Assembly: GCA_934630485.1 (NCBI GenBank)
Contig: CAKTWD010000007.1
Location: 1 to 30,405, forward strand
Reading direction: 5' to 3'
DNA: 30,405 bases
DNA from: an uncultured Eggerthellaceae bacterium
GTDB lineage: Bacteria; Actinomycetota; Coriobacteriia; Coriobacteriales; Eggerthellaceae
This document shows positions 24,357 to 30,405 of the stretch, in pieces. Within the stretch, counting starts at the first letter, position 1; each line of letters begins with the position of its first letter. The translations under genes and the position numbers were made by a program. A model generated the notes under the pieces. That model was not told the origin of the DNA, searched no databases, and was given only the letters and a program-made list of their open reading frames with translations.

Positions 24357-25568
24357 TTACTTCCAGTTGAGACAGGATTTCAAAGCAACAACGAATGCCT
24401 CGATGTCGTTTGACGTGGTGTATCGACCCATGGAAATGCGCAATGCGCCATAGGCACGATCCGCACTGACGCCCATAGCTCGAAGAACATGGCTAGGCGA
24501 AAGGGAATGCGAAGAACAAGCTGAGCCACCCGACACCCCGAAGCCCATCATATCCAAACGAAGAACCAAGGTCTCGCTTTCAAACCCGTCAACGATAACG
24601 TGAACGATGTTGGGAAGGAACGACCCCTTAGAAACGTCGACCGTCGGAGTGACGCCGGGAACAGCCGAAAGCTCCGCATACAGACGATCGCGCAAGCCGG
24701 CCAGTCGTGTTGATTCCTTTTGAAGCATCGAACACGCTGCGTGACAAGCTGCCGCAAAGCCAACGATACCGCACACATTCTGCGTGCCGCTTCGCCTGCC
24801 CTCTTCCTGACCGCCGCCGCCAAGGAACTCGCTCATAGGGGTGCGCGCCTTCAAGTACAGCGCGCCAACCCCCTTGGGGCCGCAGATCTTGTGAGCCGAA
24901 AACGACGCCGCGTCCACGTCAAGCGCGCGGACATCAACAGGGATCTTGCCAAGCGCTTGAGTGGCGTCGGTGTGGAACAGCGCCCCCTTTGCGTGAGTCG
25001 CGCTGGCAAGCTCGGCGATCGGCTGGATGCTTCCGACTTCGCTGTTAGCCATTTGAACGGAAACCATGACGGTCTCGTCGCTTAATGCAGCTTGCAAGCT
25101 ATCGACGCTCACGAAACCTTGCTTGTCGGGATCGAGATAAGTGACACGCCAGCCCGTTGACTCGAGCTTCTTGGCAGGCACGAGCACCGCCTCGTGCTCG
25201 ATGGACGTGGTGATGAAATGCGGCGTGAAATCGGAAACGCTTTTCCCACTGGCGCGCCTACGCGCATCGGCAGCCGCAACGGCAACGCCCAAAAGGGCCG
25301 CGTTGTCGGATTCGGTTGCCCCAGAGGTGAAGATGATCTCGTTGGGACGCGATGCATTCAAGTCGGCAGCTATGCTGCGTCGAGCCTGTTCCATCGCCTC
25401 GAAGGCAGCACGACCGGGAGCATGCAGCGAGTTCGCGTTTCCACCCAAAGCAATGTTCGCGCGCCCGGGAACGAAATACAGAGCCATAGCCTGGGCGGCC
25501 TCTTCACAAAGGGGCGTGGTGGCTGCACAATCGAGATAAATGTAATCAGCGGGGACGGTGATGCTCAT
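24357..25568 (-). CDS. Cysteine desulfurase (NifS/IscS family)
   Basis: PLP enzyme that removes sulfur from L-cysteine for Fe-S clusters or tRNA thiolation. The 403 residues show IYLDCAATTPL at the start, the PLP-lysine motif SFSAHKICGPKG (Lys at about 227), GGGGQEEGRRSGTQN and the catalytic Cys351 in GGSACSSHSLSPSHV. No iscU/sufU or mnmA adjoins it, so the sulfur acceptor is unknown. It overlaps rpe by one base (TAATG), suggesting coupled translation with a functionally unrelated gene. Confidence 0.95.
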   Translation of the reverse strand: MSITVPADYIYLDCAATTPLCEEAAQAMALYFVPGRANIALGGNANSLHAPGRAAFEAMEQARRSIAADLNASRPNEIIFTSGATESDNAALLGVAVAAADARRRASGKSVSDFTPHFITTSIEHEAVLVPAKKLESTGWRVTYLDPDKQGFVSVDSLQAALSDETVMVSVQMANSEVGSIQPIAELASATHAKGALFHTDATQALGKIPVDVRALDVDAASFSAHKICGPKGVGALYLKARTPMSEFLGGGGQEEGRRSGTQNVCGIVGFAAACHAACSMLQKESTRLAGLRDRLYAELSAVPGVTPTVDVSKGSFLPNIVHVIVDGFESETLVLRLDMMGFGVSGGSACSSHSLSPSHVLRAMGVSADRAYGALRISMGRYTTSNDIEAFVVALKSCLNWK

Positions 25569-26263
25569 TAAGAAAGCGCCTTCTTCCTTGCCTCTTCCGC
25601 AACGCCCCTGATGCCCTCCACGGCTTCTTCCAGGTTATCGGCACCGAAGACAGCGCTGCCGCATACCAAAACGTCCGCACCCTTGGCCGCAACCAAATCG
25701 GCGGTCTTCAAACCGATGCCGCCATCAACTTGAATGAGAAGGCTATCGTTACCGGCTCTGCGGGCCATCTCAACGACCTGGGCGACCTTGCCCTCGGAGC
25801 CCTCGATATAGCTCTGACCAGAAAAACCGGGCTCGACGCTCATGATAAGGACCATCTCCAAATCGGCGATGACGGGTTCTAGAACGGAAACGGGCGTTTT
25901 CGGCTTAACGGAAATCGCAGCTTTAATACCAGCGTCGTGAATGATGCGAACAGCTTCTTTCATGCCCGCCTCGTCAAGGGGTTCGGCGTGAACCGTGATG
26001 GAATCGCACCCAGCACGCGTGAACCAATCAAGCTGCTCGATAGGGTTCGAGATCATGAGATGGACATCAAGGGGAAGCTTTGAAATGGTCTTCAGCTGCT
26101 TGATGATGGGCACACCCATAGTAAGGTTCGGAACGAAATGGCCGTCCATGACATCGACGTGCACGACGTCGGCGCCCGCCTCTGTAATGGCACGGATGTC
26201 GTCGCCAAGCGTAAGGAAGTTGGCAGACAAGATCGACGGAGCGATTTTCACCGGTTCGAACAT
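25568..26263 (-). CDS. rpe: Ribulose-phosphate 3-epimerase
   Basis: Interconverts ribulose 5-phosphate and xylulose 5-phosphate in the pentose phosphate pathway. The 231 residues have the expected TIM-barrel signatures: PSILSANFLTLGDDI, HVDVMDGHFVPNLTMG, LDVHLMISNP, MSVEPGFSGQ (usual form MTVNPGFGGQ) and QVDGGI. AGGAG precedes the ATG. It is divergent from the alkyltransferase-like gene across a 77-base gap; TACTAT on the minus strand near 26288-26293 could be its -10. Confidence 0.97.
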   Translation of the reverse strand: MFEPVKIAPSILSANFLTLGDDIRAITEAGADVVHVDVMDGHFVPNLTMGVPIIKQLKTISKLPLDVHLMISNPIEQLDWFTRAGCDSITVHAEPLDEAGMKEAVRIIHDAGIKAAISVKPKTPVSVLEPVIADLEMVLIMSVEPGFSGQSYIEGSEGKVAQVVEMARRAGNDSLLIQVDGGIGLKTADLVAAKGADVLVCGSAVFGADNLEEAVEGIRGVAEEARKKALS

Positions 26264-26340
26264 TGCGGCTCCTAAAACAGATTTGATAGTATCGAAGACA
26301 GCAACAAAGTATTTTACTTCACCGATGGGGGGTTTCGGCT

Positions 26341-26802
26341 ATGCATTGCTTTTACTACCAAACACCCCACGGCCCTGTGACCATCGCCGCCACCGAAAAG
26401 GGCATCTGCGGGGTGTACTTCGGAAAACAGCAGTTGAATGCCAAACCATCACCCACCATGCTCACCAATCGTGCGGCAACGCAAATCCAAGAATACTTCG
26501 CCGGAAAGCGCTTCGTGTTCGATCTTCCGCTTGACTTGAAAGGCTCTGGGTTTCAAAAAGCCGTTTGGGAACGCGTGATGCGCATCCCCTACGGGTACAC
26601 GAACACAACAGCCGAGATTGCCCGCGCCATCGGCCACGACAACGCGCATAGGTCGGTTGGAGCCGCAGTCGCGAAAAACGAAGCGGCGATCCTCGTCCCC
26701 ACGCACCGCGTGGTGTCCGCCGCAGGAACGGCGCTTGGCTCGGGCAATCAGGCGAAGATCAACCAGGGCCTTCTGGCCATGGAGAAGCGCTACATGCCGT
26801 AG
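26341..26802 (+). CDS. O6-alkylguanine-DNA-alkyltransferase homologue lacking the catalytic Cys (ATL-like)
   Basis: A 153-residue MGMT/Ogt-family protein with both the N-terminal domain and the DNA-binding domain (FQKAVWERVMRIPYG at 71-85). The active-site PCHR motif reads PTHRV (120-124): Thr121, codon ACG at 26701-26703, replaces the methyl-accepting Cys. The Tyr that rotates the damaged base (Tyr114 in human MGMT) is Thr90. The Arg finger (R104), the Asn (N113), the His (H122) and the C-terminal Glu (E148) are kept. Known alkyltransferase-like proteins have Trp or Ala at the Cys position, bind O6-alkylguanine and recruit nucleotide excision repair. By analogy this is a lesion-sensing ATL rather than a repair enzyme (inference). 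GGGGGG precedes the ATG. Its 3' end overlaps gpsA by 13 bases. Confidence 0.88.
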   Translation: MHCFYYQTPHGPVTIAATEKGICGVYFGKQQLNAKPSPTMLTNRAATQIQEYFAGKRFVFDLPLDLKGSGFQKAVWERVMRIPYGYTNTTAEIARAIGHDNAHRSVGAAVAKNEAAILVPTHRVVSAAGTALGSGNQAKINQGLLAMEKRYMP

Positions 26803-27791
26803 AACTCGGGCTTAAGTGAACGCGAGATCAAGGTCTGAGCCACGTCCGATGCGGAAACGCCATTCCAAACAATGGAATAGACCGCGTCGGCAATGGGGAG
26901 CTCAACTTCGAAGCGATCAGCCAAAACACGCAGGGTCTTGCATGCCAGCGCGCCTTCGGCGATCATATGCGTCTGCGATTCGAATTCCTCGACTGTCTGA
27001 CCCTTGGCCAATCCCTCGCCAAAACGACGGTTTCGGGAATGCTGCGAGGTGCACGTAACGATAAGGTCGCCGGCACCAGCCAGGCCCAAGCACGTCATGG
27101 AGTCGCCGCCGGCCTTCACAACCAAACGTCCCATCTCAGCCAAGCCGCGCGTCATGATCATGGCAGCCGTATTGTCACCGTAGCCAAGGCCATACGAGAT
27201 GCCCGTGGCGATAGCGATGACGTTCTTGAATGCGGCGCACAGCTCGACACCGTTCACATCGGTGGACGTGTAAACACGGAAGGAATCGGAAGCGAAGACG
27301 TCGCGGAAAAGCTCCGCGGTCTCGACATTGGAGCTGGCGACAACCGTGGCGGACGGAACGCCGTGGATAACCTCTTCCGCATGCGTGGGACCGCACAAAG
27401 CCGCAAGGCGATCCTTGTTGCCAAGCTCGTCCTCGAAAACTTCAACGGGCAGAAGACCGGTAACATCCTCGACGCCCTTCGACAAAATGACGATGGGGAA
27501 ATCTTCGCTGATCATCTCACGCATTGCGCGTGCGGTTCCGCGCATCAACTTGGAAGGCGTGACGATGACGGCGGCATGGGCGCGGTTGAGGGCATCATGA
27601 AGCGACGTGGTTGCCACAACGTCGTTATGAAGCGGCCAGTTGCTCAGGTAATCGGGGTTCTTGTGCTCGGTGTTGATGACACGCGCCACCTCACCGCGAC
27701 GAGCCCAAAGACTGACGTTGTTTCCATTCGTGGCGATAAGGTTCGCAACGGCCGTACCCCACGAACCGGCGCCGATAACAGCGATCTTCAT
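26790..27791 (-). CDS. gpsA: Glycerol-3-phosphate dehydrogenase [NAD(P)+]
   Basis: Makes sn-glycerol 3-phosphate from dihydroxyacetone phosphate, the backbone for phospholipids. The 333 residues contain the Rossmann motif GAGSWG (7-12), GPTHAEEV (134-141), the catalytic Lys189 in CAAFKNV and NRRFGEGLAKG near residue 260. It abuts plsY (no intergenic base), so substrate and user enzyme are co-expressed. It converges on the alkyltransferase-like gene with a 13-base overlap of coding ends. Confidence 0.97.
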   Translation of the reverse strand: MKIAVIGAGSWGTAVANLIATNGNNVSLWARRGEVARVINTEHKNPDYLSNWPLHNDVVATTSLHDALNRAHAAVIVTPSKLMRGTARAMREMISEDFPIVILSKGVEDVTGLLPVEVFEDELGNKDRLAALCGPTHAEEVIHGVPSATVVASSNVETAELFRDVFASDSFRVYTSTDVNGVELCAAFKNVIAIATGISYGLGYGDNTAAMIMTRGLAEMGRLVVKAGGDSMTCLGLAGAGDLIVTCTSQHSRNRRFGEGLAKGQTVEEFESQTHMIAEGALACKTLRVLADRFEVELPIADAVYSIVWNGVSASDVAQTLISRSLKPEFYGM

Positions 27792-28445
27792 TTACTTACC
27801 ACCCTTCGAACCGATACGGGACTCAGTGCCCGCGCGCAAACGCGTGATGTTTCCGCGATGCGCCCAAATGACAATGACCGCCGCGGCAGAGCAGAGAATC
27901 GCCGCAGGGAGATCGCCCGAAAACCTGATGAATGCCAGGACAGGGCACACGGCGGCCGCTGTAAGCGAGCCCGCCGAAACGTACTTGGTCGTAATGACGA
28001 CAACCGCAAAAAGAGCGAGCTCAATAAGCGCGAACTGCCAGCCAAACGTAGCGAACATGCAGCCCACAGCAACCGCGACGCCTTTGCCGCCCTTGAACCC
28101 AAGCCATGGGCTGAAAATATGACCGGTGATACAGCCGAAGAAAGCGCACGCAGCCAGCGTCTGATACGTGAAGGAATGTGTGCTGCCTGCAGGATCGACA
28201 AGCAAGGTGAAGAACAGCCACGCGAGAAAGCCCGAGAACAGGCCTTTGCCGAAATCAAGGACGAACACCGCCCCGCCGCCAACCTTGCCCATGGTGCGGA
28301 TGGCGTTCGTGGTTCCGATGTTGCCGCTTCCGTGGTCGCGCACGTCAGTGTGATAGAAAACGCGGGAGATGATCACTCCCCACGGAATCGACCCCAAGAT
28401 AAACGACGCTGCGAACAGAAGCACCAGAACTGCTATCTCATTCAA
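27792..28445 (-). CDS. plsY: Glycerol-3-phosphate acyltransferase PlsY
   Basis: Integral membrane enzyme that transfers acyl groups from acyl-phosphate (made by PlsX) to glycerol 3-phosphate. The 217 residues have about five membrane segments and the three conserved motifs: GSIPWG (18-23), HGSGNIGTTNAIR (38-50) and GFKGGKGVA (116-124). It starts 4 bases after der ends and abuts gpsA, the classic der-plsY-gpsA order. Confidence 0.97.
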   Translation of the reverse strand: MNEIAVLVLLFAASFILGSIPWGVIISRVFYHTDVRDHGSGNIGTTNAIRTMGKVGGGAVFVLDFGKGLFSGFLAWLFFTLLVDPAGSTHSFTYQTLAACAFFGCITGHIFSPWLGFKGGKGVAVAVGCMFATFGWQFALIELALFAVVVITTKYVSAGSLTAAAVCPVLAFIRFSGDLPAAILCSAAAVIVIWAHRGNITRLRAGTESRIGSKGGK

Positions 28446-28449
28446 AAGA

Positions 28450-29766
28450 CTAATCCTTCTTCTTGAACTTGAGCTTGATGGGCGTTCCCGTCAGATCGAA
28501 GTTGGTGCGCATGCGGTTCTCGAGATAGCGCTCGAAGTTCGGCTCGACCAAGTCGGGGCGGTTCACGAAGAGCGTGAACGCCGGCGGGCACGTGCCAGTC
28601 TGCGTCATGTACTTCATACGCAGGATGGCCTTGCCCTTGCTTACGGTATGACCGAACTCGCGGATATCCTGCAGCCAAACATTCAACTGATTGGTGGGGA
28701 TGGTCTTGTTGAAGTTAGCAAAAGCCTCATCGATGGTGTCCCACACCTTGACGACGCTCTTACCAGTCAAGGCGGAAATCGCAATAACAGGTGCGTATTT
28801 CACGTGGATAAGCTTTTCCTCTACCTCTTCGCGCACCCTCATCTTCGTTTCGGTGTCAACTGCGTCCCATTTGTTCAAAACGATGACCATGGCGCAACCG
28901 CGATCGGCGGCGAAACCCGCAACGCGCTGATCCTGGTCGGTAACGCCCAGCGTGCCGTCGATGACAAGCAAGGCGACGTCAGCGCGGTCGATGGCGCGCA
29001 TGGCGCGAACGAAACCGTAGTACTCGACATCTTCGTCGATCTGGCTTTTCCTGCGCAGACCGGCGGTGTCGACGATGGTGTAGATCTTGCCGTCGTGCTC
29101 GACGGTGGTGTCGATCGCGTCGCGCGTGGTGCCAGCGACGTTCGAGACGATGGAACGCTCGTCATTGGTGAGCTTGTTGGTAAGCGATGACTTGCCCGCA
29201 TTAGGGCGGCCGATGATGGCAACGTTGATGCCCTTGTCGGCGGCTTCATCATCTTCCTTGGGATAGCCCTGCTCACGAAGCGATTCGATAACGGCATCCA
29301 GCAAGTCGCCGGTACCGTTGCCATGAAGGGCGGAAACGGGCCACGGGTCGCCCAGACCAAGCTGATAGAAGTCCCAAACCTCGTGCATCTTCGCGGGGTT
29401 GTCCATCTTGTTGACGGCAACGAAAACAGGCTTCTTGGACCTGCGAAGCGTACGGGCCACCTCTTCGTCGTCGGCGTTAACGCCGGTGCGACCATCGACG
29501 ATAAGGACGATGGCGTTCGCCTCGTTGGCAGCAGTGAAAGCTTGATGGGTGATGGACGCCTGAAAGTCGTCATCGCCCATCTCGATGCCGCCCGTGTCGA
29601 TCAAAGCGAAGCGAAGGCCGTTCCAGACAGTTTCGTGATAAGAGCGATCGCGCGTGACGCCGCGCATCTCGTGAACGATAGCATCGTCGATTTGGGCGAT
29701 ACGGTTAACGAACGTTGATTTCCCTACGTTGGGGCGACCAACCACAGCAACCAAAGGCAGGCTCAT
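28450..29766 (-). CDS. der: Ribosome-associated double GTPase Der (EngA)
   Basis: GTPase needed for 50S subunit maturation. The 438 residues carry two consecutive G domains: GRPNVGKS (10-17) with DTGG (57-60) and NKMD, then GRPNAGKS (about 185-192) with DTAGL and NKWD, and a C-terminal KH-like domain (from about 355; ending KLKFKKKD). It is followed 4 bases later by plsY. The DUF512 gene lies 63 bases upstream, a pairing common in Firmicutes and Actinobacteria. Confidence 0.98.
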   Translation of the reverse strand: MSLPLVAVVGRPNVGKSTFVNRIAQIDDAIVHEMRGVTRDRSYHETVWNGLRFALIDTGGIEMGDDDFQASITHQAFTAANEANAIVLIVDGRTGVNADDEEVARTLRRSKKPVFVAVNKMDNPAKMHEVWDFYQLGLGDPWPVSALHGNGTGDLLDAVIESLREQGYPKEDDEAADKGINVAIIGRPNAGKSSLTNKLTNDERSIVSNVAGTTRDAIDTTVEHDGKIYTIVDTAGLRRKSQIDEDVEYYGFVRAMRAIDRADVALLVIDGTLGVTDQDQRVAGFAADRGCAMVIVLNKWDAVDTETKMRVREEVEEKLIHVKYAPVIAISALTGKSVVKVWDTIDEAFANFNKTIPTNQLNVWLQDIREFGHTVSKGKAILRMKYMTQTGTCPPAFTLFVNRPDLVEPNFERYLENRMRTNFDLTGTPIKLKFKKKD

Positions 29767-29829
29767 ATCGGTCGTCTCCTCTCTTGCATATAAACGGACG
29801 CGTCCCCGCCCTTAATGCCGGGGAAACGC

Positions 29830-30405
29830 CTATGAACTGGCTAATTCGGCGATTTGCCGCAAATAATCTAGCGGTGTACAGGATACCACGGCAATAGGCA
29901 CGCCCGCCGCTTTCACCATATCCTCCAAACGCATGTCATCAAGCATGACGCCATCGTCGTTGAAGACCACTTCTTGGATCGCGTACAGCACGCGCCGGGT
30001 TTCGCCCGCTTCACGATCGGCCTTGACGCGCTTGGCAATGGCCTGCGACACGTCGCCACCAACCAAAAGCCCCGTGACGTTGACATTGCCGCCGAAATAC
30101 TCGTTCTTCACGTAAAAAGGCTCGAACCATCCCGAAAGCGGGCTTCGCGCAACCAACTGATCGAGGAAATCACGCTGAGCCTCGCCGGCAACCAGGCGCA
30201 GAACCGTATTGGATTCGCGCAGGGCAGACGCGCATTCGACATCGATGCCAAGGCTCACTGCTTCATTCCAGTCGTCGATGGTCGAGCGGATGATGCCGAT
30301 GCCGTCCTCGAAGAGCTCGAACTCGCCATACGACGCCGTGTCGGGCACCTCGTCGACGATGCCTTCGTGGTAAGCGTTGCTATAGAACTCGTCAGCCGGG
30401 AACAC
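29830..30405 (-). CDS. DUF512 protein, C-terminal part (cut by window edge)
   Basis: The last 191 residues of a protein whose 5' end lies beyond the window; the first visible codon, GTG, is probably internal Val. ADEFY near the beginning and YFGGNVNVTGLLVGGDV later are typical of DUF512, which usually follows PDZ and radical-SAM-like domains in a protein of about 450 residues. The end VFNDDGVMLDDMRLEDM also fits. The family is commonly encoded just before der. Its biochemical role is not established. The N-terminal PDZ/Fe-S part cannot be assessed here. Confidence 0.88.
   Translation of the reverse strand: MFPADEFYSNAYHEGIVDEVPDTASYGEFELFEDGIGIIRSTIDDWNEAVSLGIDVECASALRESNTVLRLVAGEAQRDFLDQLVARSPLSGWFEPFYVKNEYFGGNVNVTGLLVGGDVSQAIAKRVKADREAGETRRVLYAIQEVVFNDDGVMLDDMRLEDMVKAAGVPIAVVSCTPLDYLRQIAELASS

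Noticed and set aside
26701..26703. PTHR in the alkyltransferase homologue as a single sequencing error
   Set aside because: Cys codons (TGC/TGT) differ from ACG by at least two bases, and a second active-site residue (Tyr to Thr) is changed too, so divergence is more likely.
26967..28466. 499-codon plus-strand open frame opposite gpsA and plsY
   Set aside because: Antisense shadow of two motif-confirmed genes; Arg/Asp/His-rich with no family signature.

Overview
The window is an almost entirely minus-strand block of housekeeping genes from a moderately GC-rich actinobacterium, most likely of the class Coriobacteriia (Eggerthella/Slackia-like). I infer this from the gene order (sepIVA-like, DUF177, rpmF, plsX, rnc, smc, ftsY, ffh, rpsP, khpA, rimM, trmD, lepB), zinc-type L28 and L32 proteins, an Ala/Lys-rich tail on RNase III, and a surface protein with a non-canonical sortase motif. 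No species call is possible from the sequence alone. The left edge cuts lepB and the right edge cuts a DUF512 gene.

Layout, left to right (transcription mostly right to left). 1-2133: lepB (partial), trmD, rimM, khpA, rpsP, a translation/tRNA-modification/secretion unit with its own promoter near 2220-2248. 2351-9241: ffh, ftsY, smc, rnc, covering SRP targeting, chromosome condensation and RNA processing. 9482-10766: plsX and rpmF, separated by a terminator-like hairpin. 10972-14070: two accessory genes, a 709-residue sortase-anchored beta-helix surface protein and a short-chain dehydrogenase, each with its own strong terminator. They sit between rpmF and DUF177/yceD, which are direct neighbours in most bacteria. 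14450-15487: DUF177 and a SepIVA/DivIVA-like coiled-coil protein. 15727-21104: a tight cluster coaD, rsmD, recG, a FakA-like DAK2 protein and an Asp23 protein. 21354-21545: rpmB on the plus strand, divergent from that cluster. 21806-24202: a CdsZ-type zinc-ribbon protein and a DASS/SLC13-like permease, each ending in a strong hairpin. 24357-26263: a cysteine desulfurase and rpe, overlapping by one base. 26341-26802: a plus-strand O6-alkylguanine-DNA-alkyltransferase homologue whose catalytic Cys is Thr. 26790-30405: gpsA, plsY, der and a partial DUF512 gene.

Functional links: plsX, gpsA, plsY and the FakA-like kinase together cover acyl-phosphate and glycerol-3-phosphate supply for phosphatidic acid synthesis. 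ffh, ftsY and lepB cover co-translational export. rpsP, rpmF, rpmB, rimM, rsmD, der and rnc cover ribosome assembly.

The most interesting items are the alkyltransferase-like protein with two active-site substitutions, the accessory insertion splitting the yceD-rpmF pair, and the tandem-repeat tail of RNase III. I saw no CRISPR array, insertion sequence, tRNA, rRNA or prophage gene.
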